From: Tetmemena sp. SeJ-2015
Lineage: Eukaryota > Ciliophora > Spirotrichea > Sporadotrichida > Oxytrichidae
Assembly: GCA_027382625.1 (NCBI GenBank)
Contig: JAJKFJ010005639.1
Location: 1 to 18,820, forward strand
Direction of reading: 5' to 3'
Length of the DNA: 18,820 nucleotides
Of this stretch, positions 1-9,788 are shown piece by piece (the stretch's first letter is position 1; each line of letters begins with the position of its first letter). Made by a program: the position numbers and the translations under genes. Under the pieces are notes generated by a model. The model was not told the origin of the DNA and ran no database searches. It saw only the letters and a list, made by a program, of their open reading frames with translations.

Positions 1-2220
1 CATTCCTTTTGACCTTCCTTTCTTTTTCGCTAGAGATGTAATTGAGAGTTAAGTTCTCAGGTCTTGAGAGAGTTTCAGTCAGATTTTTAGTAGTGCTTAA
101 GACTTTCCTGCTATGGATTTAAAAGTCTTTAGCCCCAGGTGGCTCTAAAGTGAGGAATTGAATCTCCCTATTTTAAATAAGATAAACAAGGCACTAAATA
201 TTTCTACTGCCTGAGAGCTAACTCATATGCTTATGATGTTGAAGAGCTTACTTGAGACCCTCACTTGTTATATCGATAGAGCGATGCAAGTGCTCATGCT
301 TTGTAGATTAAGGTAGAGGAAATCTGCTTGCACGAGGAATGCTCGCTCTCGGCTAGGAGTTCTTGTAAGCATCTAAGCTCACTAGTTTAAAGCCTGCATC
401 TTTGGTTTCTAGACCAAGCTTTGCTATAAATTTTAACGATTGTGTAAATATATTTGCCTTCAAATGATCCTTAGATAGAAACTACTCTTCATTATGTTTC
501 GAACCGAAGGAGAAACTTGGCTCATTCCTCTTGCCAGCGAGATTTGTAAATCTACCTGTAAAGCCCTCAATTTAATAGTCACCGGGCCCAGTCTCGTTTA
601 GATACCTCTTCATGAGTTTAGTTTTACTTCCACTTGGTGATAATGAAGGTGATGAGCTTAGCTCACTGCCTGGGAAAAGGTTTTTGCTCATATTACTTTG
701 ACGTTTGGTATGATTTTAGCTGAGAAACTAATTGAGAGTAGGTTCCTCCCTCATGCTAAAGTTTCTTGTACTGTTAAGCATGTTAAGTGGTTTTGTGGAT
801 AGCTTGCTCTTCTTTTTAGGGAAGAATTGTTCCTTAACTAGGTTCGATAAATCTCTATTCTAAAGTGAGTAACGCTGCTAGAGTTCCTAGATCTTATGTT
901 GGTTTCTTGAAAAGATTTCTGCTTTTGAGAGTGGATTCTCTGAGATTCTCTCTAAGGGAGAGTGGATAATCTTAGAGTTCACTCCTTCACTTCTTTTTTC
1001 AGAGTTGCTGTTAGGAGAAAACTTAGACTAGTCTTTGATTACCATTTGTTTGGGACTCACAGCAACTGCCTTTGGTTTTTTGAGATTGATAATTTGCTTA
1101 AAAATAGAATTTAAATAAACCCTACTTAAATACGTATACAAAGCTACGCATCATTTCTCTTGTCCTTTGGGAACTCTGGTCTAGAACTAGCATTTTAGTT
1201 AATTAAGTTCTTTATGTCAGTATTTATTTGGCCGCCGTCGTAATGAGTCAATGAGGATGTGTACAAAATCTTTGAGTCAGGGTTGCTCTGATCAGCTACA
1301 GGCTCAATATCCACTGTACTGGCATTTATTGCTAAGATACAAATACAAATGTTACAATTAATTACTGTTTAAAAAGGAAGATAAGCTATTTTCTAATTTT
1401 GTCCACATTTTTAAACTATTATAAATCAAAAATAAGAAAAGAATATGTCCCTCTAGTAAATAAAGGCATCTTCTTATGAAAGAACCTAGCTCCTTCTCTA
1501 CAAATCTGAGAGTCTCTGCTTCCTTGCTATCTTTATATCTTTCTCGTTTTACTATGCTTCTTTGATCTTAGCTGTATACTTCTCTATCTAAGCATGCATA
1601 GGTTCCGAGTCTGCACTCTCTATGCCTTGCTTTTACAGTTTCTTTTAAAGTTGTTACTATCTCAGATTCCTCCTGTTTTAAGGTTCTTGAGCCACATTTT
1701 TTTGAACTGCTCTTGGATTTTAGTCAAATTATCTCTGTATTCCATCCTCACTTAGTCTCAGTTCTTCTTCCTCCCCCTTCCTTAGTGTGAACCCGCTTTC
1801 ATTGCTTTGCTCTTCATTGAAAATTTCAAGTTAATCCTCCAAGTATTTCACCATCTCCTCATCTTCCTCTTCTCCCTCTAAGAGACCAGGATCTATCCTC
1901 CCTCCACTTTGGCTGTCTTGAATGTGCTGTCTGATGTTCGCAGACACTTTCGACTATTCATGCTAATGAAGCAGCTATGTTTAGTGTTATTTTTATGAGG
2001 CTTTTATCCCAAGAGATATATCACCTGCAGTTAAATTCAAGTGTTAGATGCTTTGGAAATTGAGGCCTTAGTCTAAATGGCTATTGGTGGTAGCTTTTTT
2101 GTGACCATTTATTGACGACTTATTAAAAGAGCTTCTAAAGCCGCCAACTGCAGACATAAGAGGTCTGAAATCCCCTTCAGAACTCAATCGTAGCATATTT
2201 TAGGACTCATGAGAATTCAT
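1..2220 (-). CDS. STPG-repeat (ODF3/SHIPPO-like) protein, 3' end beyond window
   Basis: The start ATG is at 2218-2220. The protein is Ser/Asn/Gln-rich at first, then acidic and coiled-coil-like (about 1450-1900). Its C-terminal half carries a sperm-tail PG-rich repeat: GPGDY at about 578-592, followed by PSFSFGSK at about 496-520, with a weaker second copy (PPGAKDFQ) near 125-150. STPG proteins are known from ciliary axonemes and microtubules, so an axonemal role is inferred. The frame is restored by removing IESs with pointers GACTAA, GCAT, ATGCC and probably TATTTA, plus a 29-nt GT-AG intron at 1097-1125. Many Gln are TAA/TAG. The frame is still open at base 1. The region 1594-1757 is the least certain, because all three frames are open there. 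Confidence 0.72.
174..200 (-). other. candidate IES, pointer TATTTA, 21 nt removed
   Basis: Direct repeats of TATTTA (gene strand) lie at 174-179 and 195-200. The insert is in frame and stop-free and would encode a hydrophobic piece (CLVYLI). Removing it gives a smooth join into the second STPG-like stretch. Because it is 3n long, retention cannot be excluded. Confidence 0.4.
1321..1469 (-). other. IES, pointer ATGCC, 144 nt removed
   Basis: ATGCC occurs at 1465-1469 and 1321-1325. The coding frame upstream runs into TGA inside this AT-rich block. Joining at the pointer reads ...SQEDA/STVDIEPV... and continues the STPG gene. A GT-AG intron does not give this join. Confidence 0.75.
1594..1625 (-). 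other. candidate IES, pointer GCAT, 28 nt removed
   Basis: GCAT occurs at 1622-1625 and 1594-1597. Removal (28 nt) moves the frame from ...ETVKARH into ...AQIEKYTAKIKEAQ. It compensates the 32-nt removal at 1720-1757, the pair totalling 60 nt. The pointer is short, so confidence is moderate. Confidence 0.5.
1720..1757 (-). other. candidate IES, pointer GACTAA, 32 nt removed
   Basis: GACTAA occurs at 1752-1757 and 1720-1725. Removal changes the frame so that the Glu-rich stretch continues into ...KQEESEIVTTLKETVKARH, which lacks the run of TAA/TAG codons seen without removal. A competing +1 frame through here also looks protein-like. Confidence 0.45.
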
Positions 2221-2538
2221 AGAAGACTCTCCTTTGGGATTTAATAAGGTGAGTTAAAAATATTATAGCGTACTTAAATATACATTTGCCTATGATGACC
2301 TCATATTAGGTTGGTTCTTGTTCTGTGATTTGAACGTATTTTATTCAATATGGCTATATTATGTTTCTTGCATACAATTTAAACATGAAATAGTTTATGA
2401 ATGATGAATCTTGCATTAACTTCCTTTCTTTTTTAAATAATTATTTTGGGATATACGATATTCACCAAGACATAAAACTACATCACCCTTTACTTTAACT
2501 TTCTTAAATTTAGACACTCCAATTAAGTTTGGTTTACT
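2221..2538. other. intergenic stretch between two minus-strand genes
   Basis: AT-rich spacer of about 320 bases. The minus-strand frame of the downstream STPG gene is TGA-free here, and a short piece (about 2466-2530) looks weakly protein-like (GVSKFKKVKVKGDV). With one stop codon in the code, open frames this long occur by chance. I see no tRNA, no telomeric repeat and no clear promoter motif. Confidence 0.35.
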
Positions 2539-3634
2539 TCACTCTCTGTGGATGTCTATGATAATTAAAAAAGTTTGCTGAATAAGAATATATAAACTTT
2601 TGTATTTAGGGCCCTTCATAAATGAATTCGACAAAGGGACTAATTGCTTTATGATCATATCGGAGTTTAAGCACTCGCTCTTATTTTCATTTTCCTTTTA
2701 AAATGCTCCTTCTTTGTCAAAGAGGGTAATACATTCATCTTAAAGTCGTGAGTCATTAATTTTTGATGCCTCAAAAAATTGAGTTATATATCAAGATTAA
2801 ATTAGTAGTAGTGGTTGCTTTAACAAGGAAACTGTAGTAAGCCACTCTCTCCAATATTTGCAGAGCCGTTTTATCAACTCATAAAAGAGACACTGCCGTA
2901 GAGAATTCGTAGTCACTATACTGATTATTCCAGAACTCGTAATTTTCTAATAACTTTATATGCAAATTTCTTACTAACATTTACTTTTTAACTTAATTTA
3001 TTGCAATATTATAATCGTATTAGGAATTAGTAGGAGCGACTCCCCCATTCTTTCTATATCGTTCCATGGTTTCTGGCTTGAACTAGCTCTTCAAAAATGA
3101 AGGCTTCATCGCCAGTTTCCTCTAGCCGATGTCCTCCTCTATCTTATTTAAAAATTTCTTAGCTCCTCTGGCTGAGTTAATATATGAAGACTCGAAATTA
3201 ACTCTATCAGATTCTATTTCCGCCTAATCTCTAGCAAGTTATATCATAATAAAGGATGCTTTTAAACATTAAGTAAAGTCATTTTTTGTGTGTATCATTG
3301 TTGAGATTTTCTTCCAATTGCTTTTGCGCATCTTATCTATCAAAAATGGGGAAGCCAAGGAACTAGGCTTGAGCTAGGAAGGAGATATGGCACCCACATC
3401 TAATTCACCAACTCTGTAGTCGATTCTTTTCCTCGTGGCTGGGCTGTTGCGCTAGGTCAAGGGAGTTTGCAAAATTAGAGGAGGGAGAAGATTTACACCA
3501 CTGCTTAAAACTAAATGTGAGTATATAGTTTAAAATAAATTGCTTGGCGTGGGAGGAACTTAGTGATATGCCGGCGTGAAAAGTTTCAATTCATTTACAG
3601 TTCTAGACGTATCATCTTCTCTATAGTTATACAT
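2539..3634 (-). CDS. hypothetical protein, 309 aa after removal of four IESs
   Basis: Not recognised. The start ATG is at 3632-3634 and the TGA at 2539-2541. Genomic length is 1096 nt; subtracting four pointer-flanked inserts (39, 51, 30 and 46 nt) leaves exactly 310 codons. The N-terminal third is Pro/Ser-rich. The middle is charged and helical (LARDQAEIESDRVNFESS, then KKFLNKIEEDIGQRKLA). A later segment reads TALQILERVAYYSFLVKAT and is followed by an acidic stretch LFDKEGAFQKENENK that faintly recalls an EF-hand-type loop but lacks a clear calcium ligand pattern. TAA/TAG are read as Gln. The last 17 residues, ending IIIDIHRE, are hydrophobic and may be a missed intron or IES. The same-strand gene 3731-6349 lies 97 nt upstream. 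Confidence 0.68.
2755..2804 (-). other. IES, pointer TAAT, 46 nt removed
   Basis: TAAT occurs at 2801-2804 and 2755-2758. The insert contains an in-frame TGA. Removal joins ...KATTTTN to DSRLQDECITLFDKEG. A rival TTAAT pair (41 nt) gives another open frame that ends sooner, so the exact boundary is uncertain. Confidence 0.5.
2865..2899 (-). other. IES, pointer ACGGC, 30 nt removed
   Basis: ACGGC occurs at 2895-2899 and 2865-2869. The insert carries an in-frame TGA (2879-2881). Removal joins ...SDYEFSTA to LQILERVAYYSF in frame. Confidence 0.7.
3242..3298 (-). other. IES, pointer ATGATA, 51 nt removed
   Basis: ATGATA occurs at 3293-3298 and 3242-3247. The 51-nt AT-rich insert is 3n and stop-free, but removal gives a smooth join, ...KKISTMI/QLARDQAEIE. 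Confidence 0.6.
3502..3545 (-). other. IES, pointer AAGCA, 39 nt removed
   Basis: AAGCA occurs at 3541-3545 and 3502-3506. The 39-nt insert would encode a hydrophobic NLFQTIYSHLVLS. Removal joins VPPTPS to SGVNLLPPL. Confidence 0.58.
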
Positions 3635-3730
3635 GTGAGATCATTTAAGAAAGCAAGTATATTTCAAAATTCTATGAAGCAGTAGAAGGAGTATAATGGG
3701 TTAGTATAGTCTTTCTATTTTTCTCATTTT

Positions 3731-6349
3731 TCAAGCGTTAATAATATAACTTACTCCTAAAATAAAAGTAAAGATAGCATCAATAATATCTTATTAATCC
3801 TATGAAGAATTAGTTTCAGGGCGCATATTTTTTGTAGATGAAATTAATTTCCTAATCTTGAGCTTAATTCGAGTGCCCTCTTGACTCATGCTCTCCTCTG
3901 TGTCTGTCTCGACTGTAAAGGGCTGAATGTTATTGTTTTCCACCTCTTGCTTCTTTTCTTTGAGGCGTCGGAGCAACTCGTCCATTCGGAAGTGATTCTC
4001 TAGGGTGGAGGTCTGTGGGTTGCTCTCTGCAGTGAGGTAACCCATATTTGTGTCCTCCTATAAAAAAAATGTTATTAACAATTTCCCAGGATTTAAATTC
4101 AAGAAGAAAGATAAAGGCTACTATCGGCTGAAACATGCTAATCTCAACAAAATCGAGCTTCATTCTTCTTCTTTCATCATTCTCTAAATGATTTAACTTA
4201 CCACAAAGTTTGCAACATTAGGATGAATCAATAATCATTAAAGAGCTTAATCTTTGCAAGGTGTGGATTCTATATTTCACTTTGAGTAATCGTTTGAGTT
4301 TATTGGGTAATGGTGGCTACCGAGCTTTGCAATCCTCCAGAACTAGGCTTTCTTGTCTGCTACCGAGAAGGCCCAAGCATTCTTTCCTGCTTTCGCAATT
4401 AGTTTTAGGAGGGACTCCTCCTGAGATCGTCGTTAAAAATGAGTCTGGCTGTGAGTGCCCCTGCCTTGAGTGTAGCTTGAGACTCGCTTTTTCTCTTCCT
4501 TGAGGTTTAGACTCCCTCGTAATTTCCCAGAATTGCTTTTTGAGAGACCAACTTATTCATGATTCAACTTAAAAGATAGTCAAGTGTAATCATTTTTTTA
4601 TTGTGAGGGAGAGGAGGCTGATCACTTCTAGTAAATCTGCGCTTGGGCAAAATATTCTTGTCTATGAATAAATTGATTTTTCCCTTGTCTGCGTCCATCT
4701 GTCTCAGCAGCACAGTGTTTCTGAACTGCATGCCCGCCAGAGATGAAAATGAAGCCTAGTGCAAAGTTAGAGGCAATTTAATTTTAAAGTAAGATTTGAT
4801 TAATGCAGAAGACAAAAGCTAATTTTGGACAGAGTGATGGTGGTAGACTTACCATGATTTATCACTAATCAAATAAAGATTGAAGCTTTAGTTAATTATC
4901 TCTAATTAATTATAAGTCATCACATGGGAAATAAACTTAATGAATAATTCGAGGGGAGTAAACAAACTTTTTAAATACTCTGTAATTAAACGTGATGATG
5001 TCTTTTAAAAGGCATTAAATTAACAATTTGTGAACTTATATATTTTGAATGAAGAGTGAAGCTTATTTTTTTAAAAAGATTAGAATCAACTCTAAAATAC
5101 CAATAGAGCACATGTAAACTATTAAGTTTGGAAAGGAATTATCTCTTTTTAGAATTATTTTTAATATCCATCTCACTTACCTGTTTATAGCTAAGGTTTC
5201 AATATCTTTCAATTTCACAATTTAATTTTGGATGATATAGATAGTCAAATAAAATAAGTATTGAGTTCTTACCCACGAGCCAGAGCAGTCTAGTGCGTTG
5301 AAGTACATCTATCTGACCATTCGATTGAGTGTCTCCCCATCCAGCATACACTTTGAAATCAATTCCTCAATTTCAATAGTCTAAATAAACTCATTGAGAA
5401 TGATCAGCTTCAGAAAGATAATTGTACCTCAAGTTGGATGGACTTCATAGTATCTTGCAGAATTTGAAGCTTCAAGGAATCCTAATTCTCCTAGATGCTT
5501 GAAAAATCACGAGAGCGTAGGTAATTCAGCAAGCCATCCTTCACGATCTCTCTCAGTTCTTTCTCCTAAAGTTTCACAAGTTAGGAAAAGATAATTCAAA
5601 GAGTCACAAGAAATGCAAATAGCTAAATTAAGCCTTGGATATAATTAGAAGGCTTGTTCTAATAGAGAGATATCAAATTTCGTTGGTACAATACTTACTG
5701 TGTGGGAAACGATAGCAAAAATTACAAATTACTCTTGGTCACTGCTGATTTCGACTTTTCTTACCTCATAAAGGCTCAACTTGCTCTTCTGAACTATAGC
5801 CAAGAATTGGTTAGGGAAAAAAGAAAGATATCTTGTTAAAGTTAAGAATAACCGGTACAGACTAGCTAACTTACCTGCCTCGCGGTTTAGCAAAGCATTG
5901 ATCTGCATCTCTTGCTTTTCTAACTCCTGATTTATGGAAGCAATCGTGGCCCTCCCAACCAGTGGAAGTTGATTGACTGACTTTGAAGGTGAAGAATTTG
6001 AAGTACTGGCTTCCTAGTTGGAGGTCTGTTGCTATTTAAGCTTCTGTCTCTGATAGTGGAAGTCCTGTTTTGCGAGACACTTCTTGAGGTTGAATTCTCC
6101 GCTAAAAGCTCTTATGAAGTGACCGCAGCCGATGTTTGGATCGACCAGCTTCACTTGCTCCATAGTAAGTTTGAATGAGCGATAACCGTGCTCGTTTTAA
6201 TTCTAATCTGATCTTGCCTTCTCTGTGTTGCTTTTGCAAGGCTTATGCGAATCCTCGCTAGTGGGCGCGCCATCTGGGCCTTTGGACGCTCGATTAGTCA
6301 CAGATTGTGGCAAAGAGAGTTGATAGGAGGTGGTGTGAACAAAATTCAT
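3731..6349 (-). CDS. hypothetical multi-exon protein, about 513 aa
   Basis: Not recognised. I chose the Met at 6347-6349; an in-frame Met at 6400 would add 17 residues. The TGA is at 3731-3733. GT-AG introns: 5794-5874, 5566-5764, 5381-5427, 4756-4852 and 4058-4201. IESs: GGTAAG, AATAA and TTGCAAA. After these removals the length is exactly 514 codons. Order of parts: Ser/Thr/Gln-rich N-terminus; a basic stretch around GCGHFIRAF...NLKKCLAKQDF; a helical segment with KQEMQINALLNRE; a charged region (EKELREIVKDGLLNYLRSRD); EELISKCMLDGETLNRMVRQMY; a basic Ser/Gln-rich linker; a C-terminal helix DELLRRLKEKKQEVE. No catalytic motif was seen. A cytoskeletal or ciliary role would be a guess. The C-terminal 15-20 residues are hydrophobic and may include unrecognised non-coding sequence. 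Confidence 0.66.
4209..4259 (-). other. IES, pointer TTGCAAA, 44 nt removed
   Basis: The 7-bp TTGCAAA occurs at 4253-4259 and 4209-4215. The upstream frame hits TGA within the insert. Removal joins ...NPHLA to NFV and leads straight to a GTAAGT donor at 4201. Confidence 0.78.
4553..4602 (-). other. IES, pointer AATAA, 45 nt removed
   Basis: AATAA occurs at 4598-4602 and 4553-4557. The insert contains an in-frame TGA. Removal joins ...DQPPLPHN to KLVSQKAILGNYEG. Confidence 0.7.
4848..5273 (-). other. candidate long IES, pointer GGTAAG, 420 nt removed, at a splice donor
   Basis: GGTAAG occurs at 5268-5273 (end of exon ...ALDCSGSW), 5176-5181 and 4848-4853. Removing 4854-5273 leaves one GTAAGT donor and a 97-nt intron ending CACTAG at 4756. 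The alternative is a single 517-nt intron; the block is AT-rich with no coding signal either way. Confidence 0.5.
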
Positions 6350-6400
6350 TTTATAAGCGTAATCAAATTGGTAATTTAACAAATACAAAGCACTCTGCAA

Positions 6401-6784
6401 TTTATTATAATATCACCCTCTACATTTAGCCCCTTTAGCGAATGCAAAAATACTACTTAACTCATTTGCGGCTAATTAAGTTTAGCCCCTTATATAGGAT
6501 CGCTTATGAATGCAAGTTTTCTTAAGAATAATCAAACTAGGTGGGTTTCAATTAATCTTAGCAATTATGCTTTCATGATCTCCTTTAATTTCTATGAGAG
6601 TATAAAACAGATTACATACTATAAGTGAGTTAAGAAAGATTAATTGAAGAGTCGACTTTAGTAGAATAAATAAGAAAATAAGTTCATTGATCCTTAAGAG
6701 TAAAGTATATAACTGATTAATTGCGAGAGAGAGGTTTGTTGAATTTATTTATTATAAGAATTAAAAAAGTAGAGACATCTAAAA
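6401..6784. promoter_or_regulatory. divergent intergenic region with an 11-bp direct repeat
   Basis: About 380 AT-rich bases separate the 5' ends of two divergent genes, so both promoters should lie here or in the flanking leaders. TTTAGCCCCTT is repeated at 6425-6435 and 6481-6491, each followed by a GAATGCAA-like string. I found no other motif I would trust and no coding stretch. Confidence 0.4.
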
Positions 6785-9738
6785 ATGATGCTAGAGAAGA
6801 AAACTTCATTAGTGAGGCAGGCCAGTGTGATCGGCACGTTCTCCACTTAGAGGGACTACCCTTACAGAGATAATAACCCTGAGACTATGAAACTCATGGC
6901 TGAAAGAGGAGAAAATGACATCATTTTTCAGAGGGCAGGAGTTCTAATTTGAATATGGATTTAATGAATTGCATTTAAATTATTCTCTAGAAGCAACGTA
7001 GGAGCATTGTGATGAGTCAAGATCAGTTAACAGCGATCCTTGATTAGCAGAATAAGTAAGCGATTTATGACAAATATGGATACTTTATTTATGAAAGTGT
7101 CCAAACAAGCTATTTTTAATGCATCTTAGCTCTCCTTACATTTTACATGGTATAACTATTTTATTTTAGAAAATCATCTACTGAGAGAACTAGTATCAGC
7201 AAGGAGATATAGAATCAATTAAGTAACTTAGTGGTATTCATTGAACTTTTTATAGATGGGAATAACTTTCTCACTCCTGGGAAAGTGACTTAGCCACTCG
7301 CATCTATAATGAAATCCGGCAAGGCAAGTGGCTAACTAGCCTCCATTAAAGAGGAGGGAGTTAGCCTGTTGTCTCCTTTAGGAGCTAATAAGAGCATCAA
7401 CCTCAGCAAGAATAATTCCAAGATTTTTCTCATCACATTGTATCTATCTTCTTAACTTTGAATGAAGATTTTACAGAACACTTAGTAAAAAACTACTTCA
7501 TTTGATACACTTACAATCAGCAAAGACCATTTGAAAATGCCTTTCAGCACAAGGGTTAGTCCCAATAATATGAGAAAAACTTAAGTACTACCTGCACTTG
7601 ACTCACTCTCAAGCATAAAGAAGAAGGTTGGAAAAATCTCAGAGTTTAAAATTCAGAGCTCTCAAGACGAGTAGCTAAACAGCTTTAGAGAGAACAATCA
7701 ACACATAGAGCTTAGACTTGCCTCCAATCTTATGAGGCAATAAAAAGGCCAAAATATCTTAGACTCTTTGATTGGGAGTCAGGCAAATTCTAGGGAACTG
7801 AGTAGAGATCCTAGGAACCAAGCCTCTGCTAATTCAATCATCCTACCAAACTTCATTAAAACTCAAAGCAATCAGTTCTATCCAGCCATTTCTTAACTCA
7901 GATAGAGTGATGCTTTCTTGCAAATTTATTCCATCTTGCTTCTCTCTTTATTATAGAGTGCAGCTTAAACTTAGAGCACTTTTCTTACAGACCTTAAGCA
8001 AAAGTAAGAGTAGGGTGGTGATGCCGCAGTAACTAACCCTAATTTTCACAGACACAAGAGTTCACTAGGCTAGATCGACACTAAGACGTTCAAAGCTATA
8101 GCCTCATTCACGATAACCCCCTCAAAGTATGACCTTAGCGCTCAAAGAATACCTGAGTCTTACCAAGAGCAAAAGCAAGACCCTTTCCTGCTAAATCTAA
8201 ACGTTGGATCTAGCACAACCAAGCGAGTTAAATTTTTTAGAAACGAGGAGAAATAAGACTAGACAGAAACCTTAAACCAAGACCTAACATTTGATAAAAT
8301 GATGCGAGTGCAAGGTAATGTATCATCGAGGGAGCAAGAATCACCTTCTATACTCAGGAAGGAGATAGAGAATTAAAACGCGATTTCAGATTTAAAGAGA
8401 AGAAACTATTCATAGACATAGACACTCAACTCACCAGCAAGGAATGGTTAAAATACTTTAAGACCTCTTAACACGACGTCAAATTTTTGGAATCAATCCC
8501 AGGTTCAAAGTGCGACCAACGCTTCTTCCAAAGTGCATTCTTGCTTCGACCTGATCTAAGAAAGAGATAAAAAACTTAAAAGCAGATTGGTAATTCAGAA
8601 CAAGGAATAGTATGCGCCTGAGTTCGAATATCTCCTAAGTTCAATCACAAAGATAGAGACCTCCCACTTGCCTTTTCTTCCTAAGTGCTGTTAAGAAACT
8701 TTACTCCGCTCAAAGACAGAGGGTTTAGATTTGGGATTCGGCTCTAGCTTCACCAAGTAGGGTGAAATCTCTGGTCGGGGAAGTCAAACTACTACACGAA
8801 TCAAGTCTTAAAGAGCGGAGTTTTAAATAAAGTTAAACGACTCTAGCGTGGACTCCTCTATGGATGAAGAATTGAGTTCTTTTATTAAGCAAGGTGGTGG
8901 TGGCTCTTAAACTACAAGACTAATTGAAAAATCTAGTTTCGCAGATAGGAAGGGCTCAACTGGTACTCAAGTACATAAAAAGGGATTTCTAGTCTCCAGG
9001 AGTAACTTAAAGATAGGGGTTTCGCCATCAAGACAGACGAAGGGGAATCAGCAAACAATACTTAAAATAAGGAGGAGGAGAGTCCTAGGCCAAAATCAAC
9101 TCAGTATATCGCAGTAACAAAGCAATTCAATTATCATTTTAAAAGCAAAAACTAGCAGAGTTAAATAACTATTGGAGAGGGGTTAACTTGCAGCCCTGTT
9201 AAACTGACTAAAACAGAGGAGGCAATCGATTCTCACAAAACATTTCTTTCGAATGACCCAACTGCCAAGCTATATCAATAAAACAGCTATGATCTTGACA
9301 CTCTCAATAAGTATTTGAGTTATTATTGCTTTCATTTAAAAAAAGTAAGATCTCTGCTTTAAAATCATAAATGGAGAGCTCGTATTACTCAACGATAAGA
9401 TAAATAAGCTAGTGGAGTACCTCCAAGTTAACTTCAAGAAAGTCAAGAGGTAGATCTTCTTTTAAATACTAAGTAAAAAATTTATGGATTGATATTTCTC
9501 AGAGATTGAAAACTCTGTAAAGTAAAACTTGAATAGAAAGATTGAGAAGCTTGTCTAAGGCATTCACATCATCGGCAGCTAATGCATTTAGGGTAAGGAA
9601 AAACAAATGTGCCTAACTTTCTTTTATAAGACTGCTCTTAATTTTAAACACTGGATAAATGAATACGATTTCAGATAGAGTGGTTCAAATTTAGGAAATC
9701 AATTATCATCAACTTAAGTTTAGAGTGATTAACTCTGA
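6785..9738 (+). CDS. large Gln/Ser-rich hypothetical protein, about 898 aa
   Basis: Not recognised. ATGATG is at 6785 and TGA at 9736-9738. Removing four IESs (41, 45, 51 and 56 nt) and two tiny GT-AG introns (9345-9378 and 9473-9502) gives 899 codons; a further optional IES (39 nt) gives 886. Residues near 7040-7190 include a hydrophobic run (CILALLTFYMVQLFYF), a possible membrane segment. The long middle is low-complexity Ser/Thr/Asn/Gln, with many TAA/TAG Gln. The C-terminal part is more ordered: QEQLKDRGFAIKTDEGES, then QYIAVTKQFNYHF, then helices (NDKINKLVEYLQ, QNLNRKIEKLVQGIHIIG). It lies convergent to the CacyBP-like gene with only 50 nt between stops. Function unknown. Confidence 0.68.
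6942..6986 (+). other. candidate IES, pointer TTCT, 41 nt removed
   Basis: TTCT occurs at 6942-6945 and 6983-6986. The upstream frame ends at TGA inside the insert. Removal joins ...FQRAGVL to QKQRRSIVMSQ. A GT-AG intron (GTTCTA...CTCTAG) is also in phase, but its donor is poor. Confidence 0.55.
7224..7268 (+). other. candidate IES, pointer TAACTT, 39 nt removed
   Basis: TAACTT occurs at 7224-7229 and 7263-7268. The insert is in frame and stop-free and would encode hydrophobic LVVFIELFIDGNN. Removal joins QNQLSN to FLTPGKVTQP. Retention is possible. Confidence 0.42.
7420..7472 (+). other. IES, pointer AAGATTTT, 45 nt removed
   Basis: A perfect 8-bp repeat lies at 7420-7427 and 7465-7472. 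The insert contains an in-frame TGA. Removal joins ...SKNNSKI to LQNTQQKTTSF. Confidence 0.78.
7902..7960 (+). other. IES, pointer ATAGAGTG, 51 nt removed
   Basis: A perfect 8-bp repeat lies at 7902-7909 and 7953-7960. The insert is in frame and stop-free but would encode a hydrophobic run (FLQIYSILLLSLL) unlike its polar surroundings. Confidence 0.65.
8932..8993 (+). other. IES, pointer TCTAGT, 56 nt removed
   Basis: TCTAGT occurs at 8932-8937 and 8988-8993. Removal (56 nt) switches from the upstream frame into the frame that is clearly coding downstream (SSLQEQLKDRGFAIKTDEGE). Confidence 0.75.
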
Positions 9739-9788
9739 GCTTGATAAGGAACTCTGCAACTCAAGTCTATGCAAGAGAGTAAGCTAGA

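Noticed and set aside
3930..4163. Minus-strand frame MKLDFVEISMF
   Set aside because: It spans the intron at 4058-4201 and is out of frame with the exon carrying DELLRRLKEKKQEVE.
4261..4503. Plus-strand open frame of 80 codons
   Set aside because: It is the antisense shadow of an exon of the minus-strand 513-aa gene, which continues across it with TAA/TAG as Gln.
4081..4531. Repeated CTGGGAAATT near 4081-4090 and 4521-4531 as a pointer pair
   Set aside because: Excision would delete clear coding sequence and the junctions do not improve the frame; likely chance or old duplication.
8891..8946. GGCTC repeat (51 nt apart) as the IES boundary in the plus-strand gene
   Set aside because: It does not give the needed frame change; the TCTAGT pair (56 nt) does.
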